Positions 24,460-35,600 of a stretch of DNA of 64,000 nt are shown piece by piece. A model generated the notes under the pieces. That model was given only the letters and a program-made list of their open reading frames with translations. It had not been told where the DNA came from and did no database searches. The translations under genes and the position numbers were made by a program. Origin of the DNA: Tubiluchus corallicola (taxonomy: Eukaryota; Priapulida; Priapulimorpha; Priapulimorphida; Tubiluchidae); the NCBI GenBank assembly GCA_030141605.1, contig JAQGDQ010000053.1, positions 677,981 to 741,980 on the forward strand. The letters run 5' to 3'. Position 1 is the stretch's first letter, and the number at the start of each line of letters is the position of its first letter.

Positions 24460-25011
24460 TTGTCCAAATGACCTATATGTTTAAATGTCTTAAGTCCAAA
24501 GCACCTTTCTGTCGAAATAGCCCTGCACATAAATATGTGTTGAAATAGCCTATGTGCCCAAATCACCTTGTGTTCAAATGACCTATGTATCATAAGTGTC
24601 TTGGGTCCAAATAACCTATGGGTCCAAAGGTCTTGTGGCTGAACATCCAGTGCCCACATGTGACGTGTCTGTGTCAAAATGTCTGCATGCCAAATTAAAT
24701 TTTATATGGTTAGAGATTTCATACCATGTACAAAGTGATAAATTTTGTTACCGTGGTCACTAACAATAATCGTAAAAATAGTGCGCATTGGATTGGAATA
24801 GAAATGTTTCAGTATTCAGCAGGTGCAATGTTATGTAGCAAGAACACTGACTGATTTGCAATGACTGTTGTATAATGAAAGGCCTTTCTGTTGACATCAA
24901 CTGTTTTTGTGAAGAAGACAAAAATAAGCCGAGCTTGAGGGCAGTTGGTAGATATGTTTAGTCTTTCAGTGGACTTGATTGAGTTTGTGAATGCATAGAG
25001 AACTGAACCAT

Positions 25012-25235
25012 TTACATGGGTACATCAGAGGGACATATATTATAAATGTACGTGTGAGGTATCGAGTTCTCACCTAAAGACGAAATCCATTCAGATATTT
25101 CATCAACACCAGCATCTGGACATACTTTATTTAAATTACCCCAGTCACAAGACAGCAAAAATTGTCGAAAAAGATTAAAATCTGCACACTCATATAACCA
25201 AATGTTTCTAGTAAATGCTGATCCCATCAAATATT
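25012..25235 (-). mobile_element. LINE scrap (linker between endonuclease and RT)
   Basis: Minus-strand translation gives WLYECADFNLFRQFLLSCDW, then VDEISEWISSLGENSIP and ICPSDVP. This fits the region between endonuclease and RT in non-LTR elements (ADFxxFRxxLxxxDW ... IPxxxxxxxxxxPW). It is a lone, undersized fragment with nothing recognisable on either side. Confidence 0.6.
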
Positions 25236-25671
25236 TAAGATTTAAATATAAATACGTGGGGCAAAGGTTGCTACAAATTGATGTAACATCACCTAATTTG
25301 TGTGCTAATTAGTTTCAATGGTTTGTTTGTAATTTTTAATAGTTAACTATTAATTCATGGAAATTCTCATACAAAAAAAGATAGCAAAAAACTCGTTCTT
25401 AGCAAAAAACGTCAATCAAAAGAATGCAATATTGGTAGAACAATGTTGTAGTAAATTCTGTATTGTTGTACTGATGTTTAATATTGTCATGCGGTTAGAC
25501 CAAAGATCTAAAAACTATCTGAATAAGAACTGACACGGAAAAGTTCTTGAATCAAGTGCTGTTTGTTTCTAACTACTGTACCAACTTAGCAGGTGTTAGT
25601 TGTCAGGTGATACGGGGTGTTGGGAGCCGTTTGGACCACTGCGCCAAGTAGACCACTTGATGCGCTAAAAG

Positions 25672-25706
25672 TAGTGTCCTACATGGGCAGCCCAAGTAGG
25701 ACACTA
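25672..25706. repeat. Imperfect palindrome (GTCCTACATGGG type)
   Basis: A 35-bp hairpin TAGTGTCCTACATGGGC / GCCCAAGTAGGACACTA with one mismatch pair (CAT versus AAG side). It is the first internal palindrome of the 946-bp element. Confidence 0.8.
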
Positions 25707-26088
25707 GCGATTTTTGTCGAGAAACTTGCTCTGGCAAAACTTGTTTCCAGTTTATATTACCATTGTTTATAAGTATTGTTATGACATAATAAAGCATAAA
25801 ACAAAATTTCTTTTAGAAATGGATATTCCTTGGCAATTTACAAATGCATTTCTTACAATAATTTCATCATTATGATTAACTCCATTAATATATCATAACA
25901 TTAAAACTAGTATCTAATGCTTTAAAGAGAGAAATTCTGCACACAGTTATTACAGAAATAATTGCAAATTTAAAAATGAGACAGATGCTGCTAAGCCTTC
26001 ACAACACCAAAAAGTAATTTTTGACATTTAAGAAAAGCAAGGATAATTAGTTTTAATATTATCAGTAGTATTGTAACATGTAGGGCAC

Positions 26089-26121
26089 TGTCCTACATGG
26101 CTCGCTAGCCCATGTAGGACA
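26089..26121. repeat. Hairpin with 12-bp perfect stem
   Basis: TGTCCTACATGG (26089-26100) pairs with CCATGTAGGACA (26110-26121) around a short GGCT/AGCC-containing loop. It is the second hairpin of the 946-bp element, in the same family as the one at 25672. Confidence 0.85.
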
Positions 26122-26463
26122 CATAGATCGCTAGAACATTTACTTATAAGAAAACAATTATTTGCCCAAGAGGTAGTGAAACGGATCACCTGTTTGTGAA
26201 GTGAGACAAAATCAAAAATGATATACCTTAAACAAATGTTGAATTCGCAAAAAAGTGGGGTTTTTTCACTTCAACAACATTAATATCGAAACCAAATTTA
26301 ATATTGTCCCTTCTACCAGCTCAGAATAAAATTCTTTTATTTTATTAGATGTATAATAAATTATTCAACGTGTATTAACGTTTTTAATTATTATTATTAC
26401 ATAAACAAGCACAACGGACGGTGTCAGTACACTTAACGACTGAATTCACGACCTGTCTCTAGT

Positions 26464-26520
26464 GTCTACTTGGGCTAGCCCAAGTAGACCGCGGTCTACT
26501 TGGGCTAGCCCAAGTAGACC
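26464..26520. repeat. Two adjacent perfect palindromes
   Basis: 26464-26489 (26 bp) and 26493-26520 (28 bp) are each perfectly self-complementary, share the core CTTGGGCTAGCCCAAG, and are separated by CGC. They lie immediately inside the right terminal repeat. Confidence 0.9.
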
Positions 26521-26605
26521 AATTGGTCTACTTGGCGCAGTGGTCCAAACGGCTCCCAACACGGGTGATTCTGTTGGAAGTCGTATAAATTTGAAATAAA
26601 AGACC

Positions 26606-29600
26606 ATGGAGCCTTGTATAGTATATTCTAGTAGGCCTGAATGTTGTGTATCTCATCAGTTTGGAAGGGAAGTAGAAGTATCTGTTTCGCAACTTTTTAT
26701 TGCTTTCTGTAATCATCTTAATTTGGGTCAGTGGGAACTAGCTGGCAACTGTTTAGCAGAGTTGTACAACCGCAAGGATATTCGTGACAGTCCTGTCGAG
26801 GAATTGATCAAAGATGTGATTTCATTTCCACAACACTTTTGGTAAGTCATAAAAGTAAGTGATCATGGTATTTTGGTAATCTGTCGTTTTGGCGTCCCTG
26901 ATATTGCTGGACATTTTTAGGTTAGGGTTTTCGTTTTCGACATACTGTTTTCGTTTTTACTTTCCTGAATCTTTTGAATGCTTTGGCTTGAAGGACTATG
27001 GCAAACTAGTAGTCTTTTAATTTTTTACTTTCACGTAACGAACGACCTGTGTATCTGCTATAGCAGCCGAACTTTTGGGTTCTGTACTACGAATGCCTAT
27101 TTACGGTTGATAGTGATGCATCATCTTAGCTGGTTATTGGCCAGTTACAAATTTAGTTTACGTGCGAAACACAAGTGAGTCATATTGATATGGCGGTTCT
27201 CTGTTTTGTCTTACTAATAGTAATAGGCAGAAAATTGCTCTTAGTTATTACACTAATAAAAAAAATTCAAACGTAATTTATGAATTAAACAGCGCCAGTA
27301 TACATGCGTGTTGTTAGTTTTATCAACTTTACCCCTTTTGCAAAGTTGCTCTTTTGTTTTCAGCTTCTTTGTTTTTGCGTTGCGCTCATCTTTCTACTTA
27401 TAACCTCGTTGCTTTGCGAGTTACAATAAAGTTGTTAAATTTATTCTTGTCGTCTTGGTGTTTGAGACAAAGCTGGTACATTCTTTAATTAATGGCATGG
27501 TGGCTGCCGGTGTGACTACGAACTACGTACTCAGAAAAGCCAGTGGACCTTATAATTGGTTTGTCGAGAGTGTACATGCATCTGTCTAAATCTAACCAAA
27601 ACCAGTCAGCTTATTCCATAGCTGTAAAGACGTAAGAATTCAAATTTATCAGCGCAATTTTCGAAAGAACTAGTATTAATAAACACTCTCAATTTGTGTT
27701 AGAATATGGCCACTACTCGTGCTCCAAAACAGTGGTGTCTGACAAAACAAGAGACAATTACATCATTTGAAGCATGGCGCCAAAATTTGCAATACACTCT
27801 ATCGCTAGATCAGAATTTTGCAGAATTTTTACTTGAAGGTGCGACCTGGCATAAGAAAACAAATGCAGCACCTTTACGAGGTCTGCAAGATGATGATGAA
27901 AACGTTCCCATTGCAAACCGCCGAACAGCCGCACAAAAGACCACTCATCTGGACTTAATGCTGGGACAGATTGCCAACTATTGTCCGATTATTTCGAGAA
28001 ATTCCATTGTCAAAAACTCAACATCATTGACTCGTATATGGCAAACAATTAGACAGCATTTCGGATTCCAAACAACAGGTGGTCATTTTTTGGATTTTAA
28101 TAATATTCATATGCAGCCAGACGAACGTCCAGAAGATCTTTTCCAGCGTTTAAATAGTTTCATTGAGGATAACCTCTTACGCGCTGCAGGTGGTATACAG
28201 CATCACGGTGAGAATCCAATTAGTGATGAGGAAATTACACCTACCTTAGAGAACCTAATCATTCTGACTTGGCTTCGACTTTTACATCCTGGGCTACCCA
28301 GCTTAGTCAAGCAAAAGTACGGTACAGAGCTAAGATCAAAAACACTTGCCTCACTGAAGCCAGAAATTTCATTGGCACTAGATTCTTTGCTAGAGGAACT
28401 TCAGGCATCAGCCGATGCTAAAGTGTTACGCACAGCCTTCCGACAGTTTCCAGATTATTCCAAACGCAAACAGCCGTTGATTCGGAAAAAGCAACCGCGT
28501 CGTTCAACAAAAATTTGCCCGTTATGCAAACAAGCGGGTCGTGCTAAATTTCAACATTTTCTCAGTACGTGCCAGTACCTACCAGAGGAAGATAAGGAAT
28601 ATTTTGCCAGAGCCCGTCAGACCATCAGCTTTGAGGAAGACTACAGTCAAGACAGTGCAGATAGTTGTCATAACATTGACACAACAGAGCCTGACGCCGG
28701 TGACGATGATGAGTGTGCTTCCCATAATCTCCGTTGTGTGTCTACCGCACATCGAGTCAGCACAAAACAATCTCCTCATTTGAAAGTTTTCTACAAACAT
28801 CATCCAATCTACATAACCCTAGACACGGGTGCTGAAACCAGCATGATCAAAGAAGCTATTGCCCATCTAATTGGTGTTCCTATTCAGCCGCTTTGCAAGC
28901 TGATGGGGTTACACCATTGGACATCATAGGTGAAACACGCATAACCGTTACTCGAAATGCTCACAATCTCTGTTTAGAAGCCCTAGTAGTGCGTAATTTG
29001 GATGTTGATATCTTGGCTGGAACTCCTTTCCTCATAGCTAACGATATCTCAGTTCGTCCCGCTCGGAAAGAAGTTTGCATAAAAGGCTCAGACACTGCTA
29101 AATATGATATTCCCCCTGCCAACACCTCCAAAAGTAGTATTTGCTATGCCCATGTTCTGCGTGCACCCTCAACTCCTACTATGATCTGGCCTGGCGAGTA
29201 CTTAGAGTTATCAGTCCCCTCTTCTGTGGACCCTGACAGCCCTTTAGCCGTAGAGCCTCATACCGACTATGCCAAAACCACCTCACTATGGCCTCAACCT
29301 GACATAATTGAAGCTGTAGCAGGAAAAATCCGCATACCAAATATTTCTTCTTATCCACTTACAATACCCAAACACGCACACATTTGCAAGACCTATTCGG
29401 TAACTAGTTCCAAACTTACTACTAATAGCCAGGATTCCCAAAACCTACCCCAGGCTCAAATGCATAACGCCAAGCAGAACCCACCAGTTTGTTACTCAGA
29501 TGCCGTCACTGTTGACCCAGATAACATCCTAAGCCCGCAATCTCATGCCAACTTCAAGAAGCTACTACAAGACTATGATGGCATTTTTAGCCCCAATATC

Positions 29601-32600
29601 AGTGGATACAATGGTGCTGCTGGCAAGTTCGCATCCAAAGTCAATATGGGTCCCGTACAGCCCCCACAGCGCAAGGGCAGAGTACCTCAATACTCACGAG
29701 ATAAACTCATAGAGCTGCAAGCAAAGTTTGATGAGCTTGAAGCACAGGGTGTAGTCCGTCGCCCTGAAGATGTTAATGTTACTGTCGAATACCTAAACCC
29801 CTCATTCTTAGTCAAAAAGCGCAGATGTGGTCATCGTCTTGTAACAGCCTTTTCAGATGTTGGCAGATATAGCAAGCCCCAGCCATCTTTAATGCCTGAT
29901 GCCAACACTATCCTACAAACTATCGCCCGTTGGCGTTACATCATTGTATCTGACCTAACTGATGCTTTCTATCAGATTCCATTAGAACATTCTTCTCTGA
30001 AATATTGTGGGGTAGCTACTCCATTCCGTGGCATCAGAGTGTACACCAGATGTGCCATGGGCATGCCTGGTTCTGAAACGGCACTAGAAGAATTAATGTG
30101 TCGGATCCTCGGTGACTCTCTCCAAGATGGCTTTGTTTCTAAATTAGCAGATGACCTCTATTGTGGAGGTGATACCCCTGAAGAACTCTTGGACAATTGG
30201 CATCGGGTTCTTGACGCTCTTCACAAGTCTAACATCCACTTATCTCCCACAAAGACTATCATCTGTCCAAAGTCAACCACCATACTAGGATGGATTTGGA
30301 CACAAGGCAACATTGCCGCTAGCCCTCACCGCATAGCCACCTTATCAACATGCCCTGCACCAGATACAGTCCATGGTCTTCGATCATTTATTGGTGCATA
30401 TAAAGTACTTGGACGTGTCTTACCTGGCTGTTCCCTTGTGTTAGCCCCTCTAGAGGATGCCATCGCTGGACTGCAGTCACGTGACAAGCTGCAGTGGACC
30501 GATGAATTACACCACCATTTTGCCGCTGCCCAAAAGGCTCTATCTATGCACAAATCCATTATTTTACCAGTACCTTCAGATCAGCTGTGGATAGTAACTG
30601 ATGGATCTGTCACTAAAAGGGGAATTGGTGCTACTTTGTATGTTACCCGCAATTCCAAATTATTTCTTGCCGGATTCTTCAGTGCCAAGTTACGCAAACA
30701 CCAGGTTACATGGTTACCTTGTGAGGTAGAAGCCTTGTGCATTGCTGCTGCTGTCAAACATTTTAGTCCTTTTATTATACAGTCGACTTCTCACCCCTGC
30801 GTACTAACGGACAGCAAACCATGTGTTCAAGCTATAGAAAAGCTTTGTAGAGGCGAATTTTCCGCCAGTCCTCGTGTCACGTCATTTTTATCCACCGTAA
30901 GCCGCTACCAGGTAACTGTCCGGCACCTCTCAGGAAATGCCAATATTCCTTCGGATTTTGCAAGCAGAAATGTACCTGAGTGCAACGAACCACATTGTCA
31001 GATCTGCTCATTTATCATACAGACCGAAGATTCTGTTGTCCGTTCCGCCTCAGTGCAGGACATCATCAATTGTACTGCTCCTTGCCCTTTACCACCAGAT
31101 CAGCATGGAGGGACATCCAGTCTGGCTGTCCAGATTTGCATCGCACTCATGCCCACCTTCGGCAAGGAACGCGTCCGTCAAAGAAATGCACTAACATCAA
31201 AGATGTTAAAAGGTACCTCAATGCCGCTACAATTGCTAAGGATGGCTTATTGGTTGTGCGTCGTCATGAGCCATTGCACCCTTCCATGGAGCTCATCGTG
31301 GTTCCACGTTCTGTTCTGGAAGGCCTTCTCACAGCTCTTCACATAAAGCTTAGTCACCCTACAAAGCTTCAGCTCGTTGCCAGGCGCCACTTCTTTGCTT
31401 TAGACATGTCAAAGTCCATTGATCGAGTTACTGACTCATGCCACATGTGCTCGTCTCTGAAAAAGTTTCCCCAAAGTCTTATTAGCCAGTCATCTGATTC
31501 TCCTCCCAATGCTGTTGGTCTGTCCTTTGCTGCGGACATTCTTAAACGTCATCGCCAACTTATCCTAGTAGTGCGAGAAACATCCACTTCTTTTACGAAT
31601 GCATGCATCGTGCCAGATGAAAGAAGCGACACCTTTCGTGAAGCTCTTGCTTGCCTTTGCTTAGATCTTCACCCTCCAGATGGCCCTCCTGCAGTAGTCA
31701 GAGTGGATCCTGCTCCTGGCTTTCGTGCTCTTTCCAATGACAGCACTCTTCTGCAACTTGGTCTTTCTCTGGAAATTGGACGTATCAAAAATCCAAATAA
31801 GAACCCAGTTGCAGAGCGTGCGATCCAGGAATTGGAAGAAGAACTTTTGCGCCACGAACCTGGAGGTGGACCCGTATCCCGTTTAGGTTTGTCTATGGCT
31901 CTCGCTCGCCTAAATTCTCGCATCCGCCATGGCGGTTTGTCCTCCCGGGAGTTATGGACACAGCGCGACCAGTTCTCTCATGATCAGCTACCCATTTCTG
32001 ACAGAGATACTCTCATATCCCAACACATGCAGCGCCAGGCCAATCACTCACACAGCGAATCCTCTAAATGTCCCAGTAGACGAAATCCTAATCACCCTGT
32101 TATCAATATAGGAGACTTGGTCTACCTTTACTCAGATCGCGATAAATCCCAGGCACGCAGCAGGTATCTTGTCACTGGTATTGATGGGGAATGGCTCTTT
32201 CTAAAAAAATTTACTGGTTCGCAATTGCGTGCCTCATCTTATAAAGTAAAGCACTCTGAATGTTATTTAGTTCCGACCCACACAGACCATGACAAGTATC
32301 CTCCGCCTCTGTTAAAACATAGTTTCTGCGATGATGACAATGACTCCGAGGCCGTGTCTGCCTTTCCAATTCCCCATCAGCCATTGATACCCATCACTCT
32401 TTCTTCACCCCCATCTGACAGCTATACAGACAAGGCATCTGCTGTCCCTCAGCAGTTGTTCCCGACTTGCGACACTTCAACCGAGCAATCTATCCCTCCA
32501 GCCACCGATTATTCTCATCCAAAACGCAGTCGTCGCCCCCCAAAATATCTTGCTGACTACGTTACCTGAATTTTATCCTTTTTCTTCAGCATTTACATAT

Positions 32601-35600
32601 CAAGTTGTAAGTGTGCCCTTTTGACTTTATAATGTAAGTTACACACAAATTTTGTATTGCGTTTTTGAGTAACATAATCCGATAATATTACCCTAAATCA
32701 TTGACTTCATGCTAAGTTCTATTATAGTCGTGCTGTATTTCTTTGGTCATCTGTGTATTACCTCTTTCTATATGTAATACTGTGACAGCTATCGTTAATG
32801 CACTTATATTCGCATTACTGTACAAGCACATACTGTTTTCATGATAAACAACGTATATTAATGTTGTGCACCGCACATCGTAGTTTGCGATAGTTCATAA
32901 ATTACATTCTATATCGTTTGTATTGTAATTCTAGTTACAAGTTTCACCTTTTGTGTCATATTACATGTATACTAAATGTTGTTTGATTTTGTTTCTAGCC
33001 ATCGGTTAAGAAAAAGGAAAAGAGAAGCCGCGCCAGTATACATGCGTGTTGTTAGTTTTATCAACTTTACCCCTTTTGCAAAGTTGCTCTTTTGTTTTCA
33101 GCTTCTTTGTTTTTGCGTTGCGCTCATCTTTCTACTTATAACCTCGTTGCTTTGCGAGTTACAATAAAGTTGTTAAATTTATTCTTGTCGTCTTGGTGTT
33201 TGAGACAAAGCTGGTACATTCTTTAATTAATGGCGCAGTTTGATTATTTTATTTACCGATTGGTTCCAACTTAATGATTTTAATTAGCCCCAAAATAGAT
33301 CGATACAAGACAAAAAAATTGGTACCATACATACGTATCGCTATATTTTGCCAACCATATATTTTAGATATTTTGCTTAGCTCAGTGCAAGCAAGTACAA
33401 CCCCAGCTGTGTGTCAATTTATGTAACTACAAGCCCATTTGTGTGTGTATTTGAGGGTTTATAAGCCTAGTGTGAACATACAGTATAATACTGTTTAGGG
33501 TCTTGAGTGATGTTTCAGGAGAAAAGGTGGCTACAAAATTGCAGTTGGGCCATGCCTTTCTGCTTGTGACTGTTTACTTTATTGAGGAAGCTTATATTTA
33601 TAACTGATTGTGCTTAAGACACATTTCCTGATTGCCCGCTTGATCTTAAATCAGTTATCTTTAATAATGAGAGAAGTACTGGTTCTGCCATACCCTTTTA
33701 CATTAAATAAGCCCTGCCACTGATTGATGAATACTGGTTTGCAGAGTGTGGACTATGTAAAAATACTGATATTGAAGTTATATTTTTGTATAGCATTGGT
33801 TCGCGAGTTATAGCATCACCTTATCATTTATCATGGATGTGCCTTGGACAGCTAGAAAAGTTGCCTACGAAAATTACTCAGGTTATTATTTTAAAATGCT
33901 TTTTTAAGTATCGGTAATCTGGCTATTTTTTGCTTTTTTGTTATTTGAATTGTGGAGTGATTTGATCATGTTAATAAGATACAAAATACTTAAAAATAGT
34001 TTATTTTATTGAGTCACTTATTGGTTAATTATCTAATCGATTAGTTGGTAATTAATTCACTGAAAGAAATATTTTAACTGTAAATTGTTCTTTCATATGA
34101 ACTGTAAGTTTTATTAATTCTGGCTATTAAAACATCTCTTGTTGTGAGTTATTTGACACTAATTGATTAATTAATTAACTAAAGCATAATACCCTCTTGT
34201 GCAAACATTCATATGGTGCTTTTTTGCCCCCGCTATACGGATGAGAGTTCAGAGCTCTTTCTTAGGGTACATAGCTTAGATGGTTAGAGTAACTGTTCAT
34301 AATCTACTAGTTTTAGATTTTGAATTATTGACAGTTTTTCAGCATTACATCTTTCTGCAACAAATTTGCCGCATTGCTAATTGTTCTTTAATTTAAACCA
34401 TAATGCTTATTAATTCTGACTGATGACAGTTAAAACATGTCTTTTGTTGAAGCAAAGTTGCAGCTTTTTGATTTGTTTCTTTATTTTGCTATTGATGTAT
34501 ATTCTAGAACTTGGATTTGAAATCTATGAAAAAAAGCGCGGAATTCAAGCTATTACTTTATGAAGCTGCGATTCATCATATGTCATCTGCAACTGTAAAG
34601 GTTAGTCTTTCGTAGAAACATGTATTATTTTTGTTCTTTGTCCCTGTTCTCTCATTTGATTGTTATACATATGCTTTCTATTACAGCTGCTATGCCCAAA
34701 ATTGATCTTTGTAAATTCTTTGTTAAATTGATCATGCGGAAATCACAAGTTAAAAAAACCTCACCTATCAGAAAGCACTAAGCTAGCTCATAGCAAAGAC
34801 TTGAAAGCTTTTAGCAAGGCTGCCTAATTTCCTTCTTTTGGTATTCTTGTCTTGTTTTGTTTCAATATAGGTATTTTCAATTAAAAGATGCCAGCTCAGT
34901 GTGAGTGTACATGCTAAAAATGTTTAGTATAAGGATATAAGGGTTAGAATACTGAAGGGACATATATGACAAAGAGGTGATTCGTCAATGTGAACATAGT
35001 GTTTGCAACAAGGTCTTCATGGCAGGAGCACTGGTCCTGTACTGGGGAAAATCCCACAGTAGAGTACCAGCACACTGGTGACTTTATCATACAGACATCT
35101 GTGACACTCCCAACCAATGTGTTACTGGTGAGACTCCCTGGTGAATCTCTGAAAGAGTGTGTCTTGCATTCTAAAGTTTTTGTTTTTGTGCTCTAGGAGT
35201 TGTATTCTTGTTTCTCAGGACAATGGCGATTAGAAAATGGTCAAACATCTCCTTCCTTATTATCAGTAACTACAAAGAATTTCTTGTGCAAGTTGTTATT
35301 GAAAGATATATTACTGGCACATCAGATTATTACATGTATTTCCGACGATGTTGCTTCTGATCATAATGCCAGTCTGCAAAGCATCTACCACGAAGCCGTA
35401 CAAACCAATATATGCATTTTAAAGGATGCTGCTGCTGCAAAAAGCGAGGATGAATTTGATGAGCCTGGTCAGGCGTCTAAACGCATAGAAGCTGTCCAAA
35501 AAGCTCTGCGCTCTATTTATCGTCTTTTAGTTCTGTTTTCCCCAAAAACGTACATGAGCAAATTGCCAATAATGGAGCTAATGTGTAAATTTAAATATTC

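Larger units (their letters stand above)
22049..24697. repeat. Foldback-like pair of inverted degenerate repeat arrays
   Basis: The left arm (about 22049-22290 and 22650-22820) is a run of units close to ACATAGGCTATTTGGAC: GGCTATTTCGACACA, TAGGCTATTTGGACATG, AAGACATTTGGACATG, GGGCATTTGGACATT. The right arm (about 23800-24697, interrupted by a hAT element) carries the reverse complement of the same units: TCCAAATAGCCTATC, TGTCCAAATAGCCTCTG, GTCCAAATAACCTATAT, GTTGAAATAGCCTATGTG. Units are 16-22 bp and poorly conserved. Two opposed satellite-like arms around a unique core is the build of foldback (FB-type) transposons. I see no transposase and no clear ends. Confidence 0.65.
25617..26562. mobile_element. 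DNA-transposon-like element with 39-bp perfect TIRs and internal palindromes
   Basis: Positions 25617-25655 and 26524-26562 are exact inverted copies (outer end GTGTTGGGAGCCGTTTGG, inner end CCAAGTAGACCA). The flanks share GGG (25614-25616 and 26563-26565), a possible 3-bp target duplication. Inside are two pairs of related hairpins. GTCCTACATGGG-type hairpins lie at 25672-25706 and 26089-26121. Two perfect palindromes built on TCTACTTGGGCTAGCCCAAG lie at 26464-26489 and 26493-26520. The palindrome half-site GGTCTACTTGG recurs in the terminal repeat itself. No open frame resembles a transposase, so the element is non-autonomous. The right end is 43 bp before the spastizin-like start codon. 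Superfamily unresolved. Confidence 0.85.
27292..33234 (+). mobile_element. Ty3/gypsy-type LTR retrotransposon, young
   Basis: Two 205-bp direct repeats (27292-27496, 33030-33234), identical by eye, bound an internal region coding gag, protease, RT, RNase H and integrase in Ty3/gypsy order. A GCGC tetramer sits at the outer edge of both (27292-27295, 33233-33236), consistent with a 4-bp target duplication. If so, the LTRs proper are 27296-27494 and 33034-33232. A purine-only tract (33008-33027) precedes the 3' LTR. Catalytic residues are all visible, but the reading frame steps by -1 twice, once inside protease and once between RNase H and integrase. Identical LTRs imply recent insertion. Confidence 0.92.
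26842..33793 (+). other. Intron 1 of the spastizin-like gene
   Basis: A 6.95-kb phase-2 intron with donor GTAAGT at 26842 and a TATAG acceptor before 33794. About 5.9 kb of it is one LTR retrotransposon in the same orientation as the gene. Without it, the intron would be about 1 kb, in line with its neighbours. Confidence 0.85.

Noticed and set aside
26464-26520. Adjacent palindromes as a CRISPR-like array
   Set aside because: There are only two units with a 3-bp gap and no spacers, they sit inside a TIR-bounded element, and the genome is eukaryotic.
26584-26590. TATAAAT as a TATA box for ZFYVE26
   Set aside because: It lies only about 16-22 bp before the ATG, so transcription would start at or after the start codon.
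28890-28929. Gag/Pol overlap as a programmed -1 frameshift
   Set aside because: No slippery heptamer with a downstream structure is evident, and the break lies in the middle of the protease fold rather than at a domain boundary.
34990-35196. 68-codon open frame before exon 4 of the spastizin gene as an extra exon
   Set aside because: Exon 3 (ending 34600, phase 0) joins exon 4 (35197, phase 0) in frame and in line with the family. This frame has no suitable acceptor and no similarity to spastizin.
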